In this document: one piece after another, positions 32,683 through 41,297 of the stretch | Layout of the letters: each line of letters opens with the position of its first letter | Numbering within the stretch: position 1 is the stretch's first letter | Assembly: GCA_017481265.1 (NCBI GenBank) | Contig: JAFUPK010000158.1 | Span: forward strand, 1-41,297 | Direction: 5' to 3' | Length of the DNA: 41,297 bases | From: Clostridia bacterium | GTDB lineage: Bacteria > Bacillota > Clostridia > Oscillospirales > CAG-272 | The notes under the pieces: generated by a model | The model's input: the letters and a program-made list of their open reading frames with translations, nothing else | Database searches by the model: none | Told to the model about the DNA's origin: nothing | Position numbers and translations under genes: made by a program

Positions 32683-34422
32683 ATGATACCGAACAGCATA
32701 ATTGAAGATATCCGTTACCGATGTGATATCGAGGACGTTATATCTTCGTACGTTTCTTTGAAGCGCGCAGGCTCCAATGTAAAGGGCTTGTGTCCGTTTC
32801 ACAGTGAAAAGACGCCGTCCTTCGTTGTTTATAAGGACACACAGAGCTTTTATTGCTTCGGTTGCGGAGCGGGTGGCGATGTGATAAGCTTCATCATGAG
32901 GCAAGAAAATCTCGACTATGTCTCAGCCGTTGAGTTCCTTGCAAAGCGCGCAGGGATCGCACTTCCTGAGTTTGACTCTCATACAGGGTACAATGATGGT
33001 CCCGGCAGAGCACGAATATTGCAGATGAATGTTGAAGCGGCAAAGTATTTCCGAAGTATGCTCTTTGACGAGAATACAGGTGCTCCCGCAAGGCAGTACC
33101 TTAAAGGAAAAAGAGCTCTTGAAAGCTCCGTTGTCAAGCATTTTGGACTCGGATATGCACCGCTTGGATGGAATAATCTAAGAGACCATCTGCGTTCTCT
33201 CGGATTTACCTATGATGAAATGGTTGCAGCTAACCTTTGCAGTAAGGGTGAAAAAAGCTGTTATGACTTCTTCAGAGGAAGAGTCATGTTTCCCATAATC
33301 GACGTGTCGGGAAATATCGTTGCCTTCGGCGGACGCGTTCTCGATGATTCGAAGCCAAAGTATTTGAACTCTGCCGAAACTGCCGCATTCCGAAAAAACA
33401 AGAACCTATTTGCTCTTAATTTCGCAAGAAATTCAAGTGAGGACACAATGATAATCTGCGAAGGCTATATGGATGTTATAGCCCTCCATGCCGCAGGCTT
33501 TACAAATGCGGTAGCTACTCTCGGAACTGCCATCACCTCCGAACACGCCCGTATCATAAAACGGTATGTTTCGAAGGCTGTGCTTGCTTATGACGGCGAT
33601 GAAGCAGGAAGAAAAGCCGCTGACCGGGCAATTAGGCTTCTCGGAGAGGCCGGCGTGGATTCAAGGATCCTTGTTATGAGGGATGCCAAGGATCCGGATG
33701 AGTTTATTAAAAAATTCGGTCGTGAGGCATTCCGAAAGCTGATCGACGAAAGCAGATCGCGGTTTGATTATATTATCGAGACGGTTCTTAAAAAGTATAA
33801 TCTTGAGAATGCCGATGATAAGATCAAGGCTGCAGGGGAGCTTTGTGCTGAGATCGCTTCTGTCTATTCCAAGGTGGAACGTGACATATACATCCAAAAG
33901 ACCGCAACCGCTCTGGCAATCGACCCAAAAAGCGTCAAGCACGATGTGGACAGGCTTATCGGACGTAATGCAAGCTACGAGAAAAAACGGCAGACCGAGG
34001 AGCTTATAAGAGTGACCTCGGGAATCTCGGACAGAGTGAATCCCGATTATGCCAAAAGCCCGAAGGCAGGAAGGCTTGAGGAGGAGATACTCGGTATTCT
34101 CATGCTTCATCCCGAGTACGTGAGCATAAAGATCGACGATGGCGTGCTTTGTGAGGATGATTTTTTTACGGGACTCGGTCGACGGCTCTTTGCTTTTATA
34201 AAAGCTAAAATGGAGCTTGACGGATTCTCCATCGGTATGCTTTCCGAGGAGTTTTCAAACGATGAGGTCTCACGTGCCGTCAGTATGCAGACGGCTCGAC
34301 GCGATCTGTCAAACGATACTGATGCGTACAAAACGTATTCTTTATCCTTGCGGAACGAGACTTCCAAAAAAAGCGATATGTCTCTTGAGGATGTGATACT
34401 CAAAAAGAGACAAACCAAGTAA
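32683..34422 (+). CDS. dnaG: DNA primase DnaG
   Basis: Makes RNA primers at the replication fork. The 579-residue product has the CHC2 zinc finger (C37, H40, C58, C61: LCPFHSEKTPSF, YCFGCGAGGD), the catalytic core with the TOPRIM domain (ICEGYMDVIALHAAGF with the catalytic Glu; LAYDGDEAGRKAADRA with the DxD pair) and a C-terminal DnaB-interacting region from ~450. The ATG at 32683 is preferred; it has GGA upstream, while an in-frame TTG lies 21 bp earlier. The two following genes are primary sigma factors, as in the macromolecular synthesis operon. Confidence 0.96.
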   Translation: MIPNSIIEDIRYRCDIEDVISSYVSLKRAGSNVKGLCPFHSEKTPSFVVYKDTQSFYCFGCGAGGDVISFIMRQENLDYVSAVEFLAKRAGIALPEFDSHTGYNDGPGRARILQMNVEAAKYFRSMLFDENTGAPARQYLKGKRALESSVVKHFGLGYAPLGWNNLRDHLRSLGFTYDEMVAANLCSKGEKSCYDFFRGRVMFPIIDVSGNIVAFGGRVLDDSKPKYLNSAETAAFRKNKNLFALNFARNSSEDTMIICEGYMDVIALHAAGFTNAVATLGTAITSEHARIIKRYVSKAVLAYDGDEAGRKAADRAIRLLGEAGVDSRILVMRDAKDPDEFIKKFGREAFRKLIDESRSRFDYIIETVLKKYNLENADDKIKAAGELCAEIASVYSKVERDIYIQKTATALAIDPKSVKHDVDRLIGRNASYEKKRQTEELIRVTSGISDRVNPDYAKSPKAGRLEEEILGILMLHPEYVSIKIDDGVLCEDDFFTGLGRRLFAFIKAKMELDGFSIGMLSEEFSNDEVSRAVSMQTARRDLSNDTDAYKTYSLSLRNETSKKSDMSLEDVILKKRQTK

Positions 34423-34485
34423 GAACTGACATCAGTCGGTAAGGCTATTAAGATATACCGCATAAGCGGACAAAAACGGAGACTT

Positions 34486-35568
34486 ATGAACACAGAAAAA
34501 AACACAGTAGAACAGCTTCTTGAAAGCGCAAAAGAAAAGGGAACAGTCAGCGAGAATGATATTCTTCAGCTTGCAGAGCAGAGCGGATTTGATAACGATC
34601 AGTTCGATAATCTCTGTGAGATGATCGAAGGAAACGGCATTGAAATAAATTATGCCGAGGCAGAAGCGGAAGCTGAGATATCTCAGGAGGAGGTAAACGG
34701 AGATATTGAAAAGCTTCTCGCCGATGAAGGTGTGGCGGTTGATGATCCGGTCAGAATGTACCTCAAGGATATCGGCAGAATCCCCCTTCTCAACCAGGAA
34801 AGAGAGCAAAGGCTTTCAGAGCTAATAGCTCAAGGTGATGAAAAGGCAAAGAATGAGCTTGTTGAGGCTAACCTTCGCCTTGTAGTCAGTATTGCAAAGC
34901 GTTACGTAGGCAAGGGAATCTTCTTCCTTGATCTTATTCAGGAAGGAAACCTTGGTCTTATGAAGGCTGTAGACAAGTTCGATTACACCAAGGGATACAA
35001 GTTCTCAACTTATGCAACATGGTGGATCAGACAGTCCATTACCAGAGCCATTGCCGATCAGGCTCGTACCATTCGTATTCCCGTACACATGGTCGAGACG
35101 ATCCATAAGGTTTCAAGAACCTCCCGTCAGCTTCTTCAGGAACTTGGACGTGAGCCTACTATTGATGAGATCTCCGAAAAGCTCGGAATGAATGCAGAGA
35201 AGGTCCGTGATATAATCAAGACCGCTCAGGAGCCTGTTTCACTGGAAACTCCTGTAGGTGAAGAAGAGGATACACACCTTGCTGACTTTATTCCCGACGA
35301 TTCATCCCCTACTCCATCGGAAGCAGTGTCCTTCCAGCTTCTTAAGGAACAGCTTGATAAGGTCCTCCACACACTATCTCCCAGAGAGGAAATGGTCATC
35401 AAGCTCCGCTTCGGATTTGATGACGGACGCCCCCGTACACTTGAAGAGGTGGGCAGCGAATTTAATATTACTCGTGAACGTATCAGACAGATTGAGGCAA
35501 AGGCACTTAGAAAATTACGTCACCAGAGCCGTTCTAAGGTTCTCAGAGGCTTCCTGAGCGACAACTGA
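34486..35568 (+). CDS. rpoD: Primary-type sigma factor RpoD, copy 1 (with region 1.1)
   Basis: A 360-residue sigma-70 group 1-like factor. Region 1.1 is recognisable ([20 protein letters not shown]..., residues ~4-52), followed by region 1.2 ([17 protein letters not shown]), 2 ([35 protein letters not shown]), 3 and 4.2 ([26 protein letters not shown]). Region 2.4 has Ser where most primary sigmas have Ala (RQSITR versus RQAITR), and HQSRS replaces the usual HPSRS after the helix-turn-helix. GGAG lies five bases before the ATG. It lies 63 bp after dnaG and just before a second, very similar gene. Confidence 0.95.
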   Translation: MNTEKNTVEQLLESAKEKGTVSENDILQLAEQSGFDNDQFDNLCEMIEGNGIEINYAEAEAEAEISQEEVNGDIEKLLADEGVAVDDPVRMYLKDIGRIPLLNQEREQRLSELIAQGDEKAKNELVEANLRLVVSIAKRYVGKGIFFLDLIQEGNLGLMKAVDKFDYTKGYKFSTYATWWIRQSITRAIADQARTIRIPVHMVETIHKVSRTSRQLLQELGREPTIDEISEKLGMNAEKVRDIIKTAQEPVSLETPVGEEEDTHLADFIPDDSSPTPSEAVSFQLLKEQLDKVLHTLSPREEMVIKLRFGFDDGRPRTLEEVGSEFNITRERIRQIEAKALRKLRHQSRSKVLRGFLSDN

Positions 35569-35634
35569 GAACTGTTCAACAGCGATCCCGGCTAAAATCA
35601 TGCGTTGCGGCGCAAAAAAGGTATGGTCACAGAT

Positions 35635-36726
35635 ATGATGATTGATAATTCTGCAATTAATTCCGATAACGGTACCGCCGATGAGTTTAATGAGCTTCGT
35701 GGCTCTGACGATGTCATGCAGGCGATCGATATCGAAAGCGAACAATCTGACTTCTTTGATGATGACTTTGACATGACCGACATCTCTGTAGATGACGGTG
35801 AGTTCATGTCGCCTGAAAATATATCCGAGATTGAAGACGATGTTAAAAATAATACCTCCGCTGAGAATATGGAGACTCTCCTGTCTCAGGAAGGTCTTGC
35901 TGTGGATGACCCTGTCAGAATGTATCTCAAGGATATAGGCAAGATACCTCTTCTTTCAGCTGAAAGAGAAATGGAACTTGCAAGTCTTATGCAGCAGGGT
36001 GATGAAGCTGCAAAGAATGAGCTTGTAGAGGCAAATCTGCGCCTTGTCGTCAGCATCGCCAAGCGTTATGTAGGTAAGGGTATGTATTTCCTTGACCTTA
36101 TACAGGAAGGAAACCTTGGTCTTATGAAGGCTGTGGAAAAGTTTGACTACACCAAGGGATATAAATTCTCTACATATGCAACTTGGTGGATAAGGCAGGC
36201 TATCACAAGATCAATTGCCGATCAAGCCCGCACTATTCGTATACCCGTACATATGGTAGAGACGATACATAAGGTGTCCAGGGCATCAAGACAGCTCCTT
36301 CAGGAGCTTGGACGTGAGCCTACTCATAAGGAGATAGGAAACCGCATCGGACTGAGTTCGGATAAGGTCAGAGAGATCCTCAAAATTGCTCAGGATCCTG
36401 TGTCTCTTGAAACTCCCATAGGCGAGGAGGATGACAGCCACCTCGGAGATTTTATTCCCGATAATGACACTCCGGCTCCGTCTGATGCCGCATCGTATCA
36501 GCTTCTCCGCGAACAGCTCAGCAGCGTTCTTGCTACTCTTACACCGCGAGAAGAGCTTGTGCTTAAGCTTAGATTCGGACTTGATGACGGACGTACCCGT
36601 ACTCTTGAGGAGGTCGGACAGGAGTTCGACATTACAAGGGAACGCATTCGCCAGATAGAAGCTAAGGCTCTTCGTAAGCTAAGACATCCGAGTCGTTCCA
36701 AGAGACTTAAGGATTATCTTAACTGA
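35635..36726 (+). CDS. sigA: Primary-type sigma factor RpoD, copy 2 (acidic N-terminus)
   Basis: A ~363-residue sigma factor closely related to the gene just upstream from region 1.2 to the end (identical over [19 protein letters not shown] and [20 protein letters not shown]). It has the canonical [14 protein letters not shown] and [12 protein letters not shown], so regions 2.4 and 4.2 look more standard than in copy 1. In contrast, the N-terminal ~80 residues are very acidic (for example [18 protein letters not shown]) and have no clear region 1.1. The start is uncertain: TTG 35605, ATG 35623, 35635 and 35638 are in frame, and AAAAAAGG lies at 35614-35621. Both copies look intact. Confidence 0.93.
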   Translation: MMIDNSAINSDNGTADEFNELRGSDDVMQAIDIESEQSDFFDDDFDMTDISVDDGEFMSPENISEIEDDVKNNTSAENMETLLSQEGLAVDDPVRMYLKDIGKIPLLSAEREMELASLMQQGDEAAKNELVEANLRLVVSIAKRYVGKGMYFLDLIQEGNLGLMKAVEKFDYTKGYKFSTYATWWIRQAITRSIADQARTIRIPVHMVETIHKVSRASRQLLQELGREPTHKEIGNRIGLSSDKVREILKIAQDPVSLETPIGEEDDSHLGDFIPDNDTPAPSDAASYQLLREQLSSVLATLTPREELVLKLRFGLDDGRTRTLEEVGQEFDITRERIRQIEAKALRKLRHPSRSKRLKDYLN

Positions 36727-36763
36727 TCACATCCATTCCTCCGATGCTTTAGGAGATATAAAC

Positions 36764-36808
36764 AAAAAAGCCGTCTTTGTTTTGTGCATCATGTCTAATA
36801 GGCTTTTT
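36764..36808 (+). terminator. Probable terminator after the second rpoD
   Basis: AAAAAAGCC (36764-36772) pairs with GGCTTTTT (36801-36808); the loop is long (~28 nt). The 233 bp between genes otherwise hold only the next promoter. Confidence 0.5.
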
Positions 36809-36868
36809 GCGAAGTTCACTTAATAAATAAAAATGCATAACGAACTTGTGTCAAAAGCTTAAAACGCC

Positions 36869-36897
36869 TTGACAAATACAGAGACTGGGTGTATAAT
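36869..36897 (+). promoter_or_regulatory. Sigma-A promoter for the solute-binding-like lipoprotein
   Basis: TTGACA (36869-36874), 17-bp spacer, TATAAT (36892-36897): perfect consensus. Confidence 0.88.
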
Positions 36898-36959
36898 ATT
36901 CAAAGGAATTATATACGCAAATGTACAGAAGTACATATTATTTGAGAGGAGTTCCTATA

Positions 36960-38690
36960 ATGAAGAAGATTTTAAGCATCATTATGTGCCTTGCCATGTG
37001 CCTTGTGCCTATCCTTACCGGTTGCGCATCCGGCGGCGAAAGTGAAGAAACAGGTGCGGTAGCCGATACTGAGGTAGTACGTTATCCTATGACTCTGTCT
37101 CTTTGGATCCCTACCAATGAAAATACTACAGATGAAGCTATCAAGCTTGTTGAAGCGGAAATAAATAAGCTTACCACAGCTAAGTATGACACTGCTATTG
37201 AGCTTCATGCCATTGCAGAGGATGATTACGCAAAGGCTATTGAGGATAAGCTTACAAGCATCGATGATGTCAAGAAGGCTCTTGAGAGAGCTGAGAAGGA
37301 AGCTGAACAGCAGAGAGTAGATGATATTTATTCCGGTATCGTTCGCGAAACTACCGAACCCGAAGAGGAAGAGGTTGAGACTGTATTCGAGGCTCAGACA
37401 GAGATCGATGAATACGGCCAGAGCGTTACTGTTTATCCTCCTGTTGCAGATGACCAGATGGATATTTTCCTTGTAAAGGGTTATGAAGAATATCTCGGAT
37501 ATATAGCGGATGAGCTTATACAGCCGCTTGATTCCGAAATGTCCGATATCGGTAAGAAGCTTTCTTCTTACATATATCCTCATTTCCTTGAGATGGCTGA
37601 CATTGATGGACTTTACGGAATTCCCAATAACCATGCACTCGGTGATTATCAGTTCCTCCTTATCAATAAGAGACTTGCTGAGGAATGGAGCTACAGCCCC
37701 GATGAGCTTACTACGCTTCTAAATTGTGAAGACTTTATCAAGGATATGGGTTCACTTAAGGCAGCAGGCGAAGCAAGCCTTGCCGGAGTTACTCCCCTTC
37801 TCGGTGAAGCTGAAGCAGCTAATATGATTTTCTTTAACGGTGACGGAAACTTCTCCCTTGGAGCTGAGCCTTCCGTTCTCTGTGTACAGCTCAAACCCTC
37901 TATCGTAGGTATTACTGCAACTGAAGATCTTATGCCTCAGAGATTTTTGGGTACTGACTACGCAAGAACCATCGCTATGATGAGAAGACTTGAGGAAGCC
38001 GGATACGTTGGTGACGGTGTTATTGACGAAAATGAAGAGTTTGCTGTTGGCGTGGTTACAGGCGATCATACTGATATTGAAAAGTATGAGGATGATTATC
38101 ATGTATTCTACCACGGTGTTCCTGTGGCTACAGAGGAGGATGTATTTGAATCCCTGTTCTGTGTGAGCACATATTCCAAGGATCTTTCTCGTTCCATGGA
38201 GATCATTACTTATATCAATACAGATCCTACGCTCAGAACGATCCTTCAGTACGGTGTGGAGGGTGTTCATTGGAAAGCTGATAAAACAGCTGACGGCGAG
38301 GATACCATTGATGTAATTTCAAATGATTATATCATGAATATCATTGATACAGGTAACGTATATCTTACATATCCTGCCGAAGGTGTCGGTAAGTCTTATT
38401 GGGAGCATTCCATGCAGCAGAATATTGATTCACTTCTTAATCCTTACTTCAGATTTGAGTATGTTACAGAGGATAATAAGAAGATATTCAATACTCTCAA
38501 AAACATTGCATATGATTATTTAAAGAAGATCGAAGGCTTGACAGCCAATGAGCTCACAACTAATATCGTTGAGTATCAGCGAGAGCTTCTGAAGAATAAG
38601 ACTGTAATAGCTATTCTCGATAAAGAACCCAACGATATTGTGACTGATACTTTCTATATGCAGCTTGATATGTTCCTGAAAACTAAATAA
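36960..38690 (+). CDS. Extracellular solute-binding-like lipoprotein (ABC transporter family 1 type)
   Basis: A 576-residue lipoprotein. The signal peptide ends in ILTGCAS, a good lipobox (Cys near residue 21). The mature part begins like sugar-binding proteins (RYPMTLSLWIPTNENTTDEA; EINKLTTAKYDTAIELHAI) and continues with a bilobal binding-protein pattern. Residues ~98-150 form an unusual charged insert (KKALERAEKEAEQQRVDD; TEPEEEEVETVFE) that may be a coiled coil followed by an acidic linker. No permease or ATPase gene is adjacent; the gene has its own promoter and terminator. The ligand is not known. The ATG at 36960 has GAGGAG upstream. Confidence 0.8.
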   Translation: MKKILSIIMCLAMCLVPILTGCASGGESEETGAVADTEVVRYPMTLSLWIPTNENTTDEAIKLVEAEINKLTTAKYDTAIELHAIAEDDYAKAIEDKLTSIDDVKKALERAEKEAEQQRVDDIYSGIVRETTEPEEEEVETVFEAQTEIDEYGQSVTVYPPVADDQMDIFLVKGYEEYLGYIADELIQPLDSEMSDIGKKLSSYIYPHFLEMADIDGLYGIPNNHALGDYQFLLINKRLAEEWSYSPDELTTLLNCEDFIKDMGSLKAAGEASLAGVTPLLGEAEAANMIFFNGDGNFSLGAEPSVLCVQLKPSIVGITATEDLMPQRFLGTDYARTIAMMRRLEEAGYVGDGVIDENEEFAVGVVTGDHTDIEKYEDDYHVFYHGVPVATEEDVFESLFCVSTYSKDLSRSMEIITYINTDPTLRTILQYGVEGVHWKADKTADGEDTIDVISNDYIMNIIDTGNVYLTYPAEGVGKSYWEHSMQQNIDSLLNPYFRFEYVTEDNKKIFNTLKNIAYDYLKKIEGLTANELTTNIVEYQRELLKNKTVIAILDKEPNDIVTDTFYMQLDMFLKTK

Positions 38691-38699
38691 GATGACAGT

Positions 38700-38733
38700 T
38701 TCAGACCGTGTTATAGTGGCACGGTCTGAATTT
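38700..38733 (+). terminator. Terminator after the solute-binding-like gene
   Basis: TTCAGACCGTG (38700-38710) pairs with CACGGTCTGAA (38720-38730), followed by TTTAT; the T-run is short. Confidence 0.7.
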
Positions 38734-38780
38734 ATATAACCATGCAAAGTTCTTACAATTTTTATATAACGGAGAAATGT

Positions 38781-41081
38781 ATGAAGAGAGTTATTATTTT
38801 ATTGACAGTTGTCAGCTTGATCCTTGCTGCCTTTTTTACGGTAGTTAATGCTGAAGAGCTTCCTTTTGATGATGTAAGGGAATCGCATTGGTTTTATTCA
38901 GATGTTGCAAAGGTTTATGAACTTGGTATAATGGAGGGCAAATCTCCTTCGATCTTTGCTCCCAAGGTCGTAATGACCCGTGCTGAGTTTGTAACATTGC
39001 TTTCAAGAATTGCGGAAGTTGACCTTGATGGTATGGCAGAGTCTGCAGCAGAGAAATTTACCGACGTAAGGTTGGATGCATGGTTTTCCCCATATGTAGG
39101 TTGGGGAGCAGCGACCGGTATAGTTAACGGATATACGGATGGAACATTCTTACCCAATAATCCTGTCAGCCGCCAGGAGCTTGCGGTCATGATCGTGCGT
39201 TTTATGGATCATGTCGGTCTTAAAAACACCGAGGATAATTCGCTTATAGATTCCTTTGAAGATAAGAAGTCTATCGGTTCTTGGGCACGAGAGCAGGTTG
39301 AGCTTCTCAGACTCACCGGACTTGTCGGAGGAGACGAAAACGGGAATTTTAATCCCAAAAAGACTGCTTCAAGAGCTGAGGTGGCTGCGATTGCAGGCAG
39401 ATATTATGATCTTGCAAATGATTATTTCAATGATTTTGCTCCTGCAGAGCTTACGTTAGAATTAACCGTCGCATATGACGCGGTAGTAAGTGAAGCCGAT
39501 CTGGAGGCTTTGCTTGCTTCCTCCGTTGAGAATGCCGACAGCTATAAGGCAATGGCTTTTGTTGATGCTGAGAGCCTTAGGGATAAGCTTAACGCGCTTG
39601 GAGAAGCTGTGCGCAATGTGGAGGTCGAGGTTACTTTCACCCGCGGAGAAGAAAGCTGTAACGGCAATTATATTCTTAAGTTTACCCGTGAAAGCGCACC
39701 TGCTCCTAATGATCCGCTTGATCCTACCCCCGATAATATTGGTGTTCAGTTCTTTGATGAGACAAGCGGCATCAAGATTTCGGATGCGATACATTTTGCA
39801 GATGCGAGCGGCAATTCTTATCTTTCCACGGGAACGGGAACTCACGGCGGACACGAAAATAAGCTCGTACGTACACCGTACGGCACATTTGTTGTGTACC
39901 TTACCGGTGAGAGAAACGATGATACTCATGATTTTGTTTGGGATCAGTTCAAGGTATTTAAGGTTACATCCGAGGGAGTTTCCGTAGTCCTTGAAGCAGA
40001 ATATCCTCATTCTAACGGAAGCTGCTTGCCTACAATATTTGCAGGTGATGCCGGCAAGCTTTATGTTACGGTCATCTCCTGTGATAACTTGAAGTATCAT
40101 TCAGATAACCTCCGTGAGGGGGCTTGGCTTGACGTATACGAGATCGACGCGAAGACCTGCGAATACCAAAAATATTCGGCAAATCCTGACTTTGAGATTT
40201 CTAAGGTACACGGTTACGGATATTCTCAGCCTGTTCCCGATATTATAAACGGTAAGATATACGCACTGTACACAGGCGGCGGAGTCCCGGGATATCTTGC
40301 GTGGTTCGCCTATGATATCGACACTCACACATGGGATACCGAGTGCTATACTGTCGAAACTGATTTCAGGCTTGCATATTTCTATATGTTTGCTGACGGA
40401 AACGGTGGCTTTTACGGTCTCGGACAGCGGGATATACTTTGTTCCGATCTCGGTACTTATCTTGGACTGACCTTCCAGAGTTCAGGATATGCATGGGATG
40501 CACTGTATCTCTTCCATATTAAAGACCCTGCTAAGGAAGAGTATGAAATTCAAGTTGTCAGAGAGTCCGAGTACGAACAGACCGATGAACCGCAGGCGGC
40601 ACAGGGACTCGGAGGATCAGCTTACAGAGATGATAAGGGAAATATCCATATTCTCTATGCTCATACAAAGAAGCGCGATACTGTGAGATACCACGCTGTT
40701 TATGATAAGGATCTGAATGTCATCAAAAATGAGGTGCTTAAGCTTACAAACGATACAAAGAAGAACAGCTATACTCTTACAATGACGCAGGCTCCCGATG
40801 GAACATATTATATTTTTGCTGTAAACAACTATATGACTGTGAAGGCTGCTAATGTGGAGATCTGGTCTTCCACAGACGGTCTTACCTTCACTAAGCTTAT
40901 AGATTCGATTCCGCTAATGCGCGATAGCGAGACACAGTTCGTTCCTCAGCTCAAATTCATTACCTCAAATACCAGAAATAATTCAACCATAGACGGCACA
41001 GTTGGCTTCCTTGTCTTTGAATATCTCGACGGGGAGTATAAGTATTATTACTTTGCTGTGGATTTCGGTAAGAAGAACTAA
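38781..41081 (+). CDS. S-layer-homology-domain surface protein with C-terminal putative beta-propeller
   Basis: A 766-residue secreted protein. The signal peptide (KRVIILLTVVSLILAAFFTVVNA) is followed by three SLH domains: FDDVRESHWFYSDVAKVYELGIMEG-type (~residues 27-75), FTDVRLDAWFSPYVGWGAA with GYTDGTFLPNNPVSRQE (~90-140), and a third with GDENGNFNPKKTASRAE (~155-205). These bind secondary cell wall polymer. Residues ~215-310 look like a small beta domain, and ~330-766 contain repeated beta-rich blocks with aromatic and Asp/Gly turns that suggest a propeller fold (sialidase- or exo-sugar-binding-like), unconfirmed. The ATG at 38781 has GGAG upstream. An imperfect promoter could lie in the AT-rich 38731-38770. 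Confidence 0.88.
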   Translation: MKRVIILLTVVSLILAAFFTVVNAEELPFDDVRESHWFYSDVAKVYELGIMEGKSPSIFAPKVVMTRAEFVTLLSRIAEVDLDGMAESAAEKFTDVRLDAWFSPYVGWGAATGIVNGYTDGTFLPNNPVSRQELAVMIVRFMDHVGLKNTEDNSLIDSFEDKKSIGSWAREQVELLRLTGLVGGDENGNFNPKKTASRAEVAAIAGRYYDLANDYFNDFAPAELTLELTVAYDAVVSEADLEALLASSVENADSYKAMAFVDAESLRDKLNALGEAVRNVEVEVTFTRGEESCNGNYILKFTRESAPAPNDPLDPTPDNIGVQFFDETSGIKISDAIHFADASGNSYLSTGTGTHGGHENKLVRTPYGTFVVYLTGERNDDTHDFVWDQFKVFKVTSEGVSVVLEAEYPHSNGSCLPTIFAGDAGKLYVTVISCDNLKYHSDNLREGAWLDVYEIDAKTCEYQKYSANPDFEISKVHGYGYSQPVPDIINGKIYALYTGGGVPGYLAWFAYDIDTHTWDTECYTVETDFRLAYFYMFADGNGGFYGLGQRDILCSDLGTYLGLTFQSSGYAWDALYLFHIKDPAKEEYEIQVVRESEYEQTDEPQAAQGLGGSAYRDDKGNIHILYAHTKKRDTVRYHAVYDKDLNVIKNEVLKLTNDTKKNSYTLTMTQAPDGTYYIFAVNNYMTVKAANVEIWSSTDGLTFTKLIDSIPLMRDSETQFVPQLKFITSNTRNNSTIDGTVGFLVFEYLDGEYKYYYFAVDFGKKN

Positions 41082-41212
41082 CCTTAAAAGTAAAAAAGAT
41101 CATGCAAATGGGTGATGTTCTTAGCGGAGAATTTATGCTTTGAGCAAAGTGCAAGTATCGCATTTGACTAGTCAAACGCAAATATGGGCTAAGCCCAAAC
41201 CCTTATAACGAC
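41082..41212. other. Intergenic region with short palindromes
   Basis: No gene is seen. TTTGACTAGTCAAA (41163-41176) is a perfect 14-bp palindrome that extends with one mismatch to 41160-41179. GGGCT-A-AGCCC (41186-41196) is a second, adjacent palindrome, and CTTTGAGCAAAG (41139-41150) a third. Their spacing suggests an operator cluster or repeat element rather than a terminator. Confidence 0.4.
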
Positions 41213-41260
41213 AGAAAGAGATAACAAATCGGTTCGTAGCCGAAATGTTATCTCTTTTTC
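41213..41260 (+). terminator. Strong terminator-like hairpin downstream of the SLH gene
   Basis: AAAGAGATAACA (41215-41226) pairs perfectly with TGTTATCTCTTT (41246-41257), with an inner TCGG/CCGA pair (41229-41232, 41240-41243) and a T-run on the right. It lies ~130 bp past the SLH stop codon. Confidence 0.7.
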
Positions 41261-41275
41261 TGTTGGTTTAATGAA

Positions 41276-41294
41276 ATCGTTGCGCGGCAACGAT
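41276..41294. repeat. Small perfect hairpin at the window end
   Basis: ATCGTTGC-GCG-GCAACGAT: 8-bp stem, 3-nt loop. Similar in style to the GTCTGC-TTC-GCAGAC hairpins of the 6268-6479 repeats, but different in sequence. Confidence 0.5.
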
Positions 41295-41297
41295 GAA

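Noticed and set aside
36727..36959. Riboswitch or small RNA gene between rpoD copy 2 and the lipoprotein
   Set aside because: No recognised riboswitch core; the promoter lies only ~60 bp before the start codon.

Overview
The window is a stretch of bacterial chromosome from an endospore-forming member of the Firmicutes, most likely class Clostridia (Oscillospiraceae/Ruminococcaceae-like or a related uncultured gut lineage). Evidence: spoIIGA-sigE, a block in the Bacillus yabM-yabN-yabO-yabP-yabQ-divIC order, HemZ, CdaA/CdaR, an S-layer-homology protein, a dgt-dnaG-rpoD cluster, GGAGG-type ribosome binding sites and TTGACA-N17-TATAAT promoters. About 39 protein genes are packed tightly. No tRNA, rRNA, CRISPR array, prophage or transposase was seen.

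Layout. (1) 1-6250: end of a TspO-like membrane protein, a DUF4430-like lipoprotein, then two minus-strand genes (SPFH protein, DUF1015 protein) divergent from an aspartate kinase, a HIT hydrolase and a TIM-barrel amidohydrolase. (2) 6250-6520: two tandem units of about 105 bp, each ending in an identical 70-bp structured repeat, followed by an FkbM-type methyltransferase. (3) 7700-24200: a long plus-strand run that may be one or a few transcription units. It encodes cdaA, cdaR, a COG2509 flavoprotein, RseC-like protein, recJ, rel, dtd, hemZ, a uridine-kinase-like protein, a SpoVB/YabM-like flippase, mazG, HU, rqcP, yabP, yabQ and divIC. It joins c-di-AMP synthesis, (p)ppGpp metabolism, DNA repair, tRNA proofreading, ribosome rescue, sporulation and division. 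(4) 24300-27400: a fumarase alpha subunit without its beta partner, a small P-loop kinase, an SGNH hydrolase and a LysR regulator. (5) 27500-31540: spoIIGA-sigE, rpmE, hflX and a YigZ/IMPACT protein. (6) 31600-36730: dgt, dnaG and two tandem primary sigma factor genes. (7) 36860-41297: a solute-binding-like lipoprotein without transporter partners, a three-SLH-domain surface protein, and an intergenic end rich in inverted repeats.

The most interesting signals are: a perfect 16-bp inverted repeat that would hide the start codon and part of the RBS of yabP in read-through RNA but not in RNA made from an overlapping sigma-E-type promoter; the tandem pair of rpoD paralogues, only one of which keeps a recognisable region 1.1; a roughly 175-residue extracytoplasmic insertion in the SpoVB-like flippase; the tandem structured repeat; and a spoIIG promoter with a Spo0A-box-like site and atypical spacing. 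Start codons were chosen by RBS and promoter position where several were possible.
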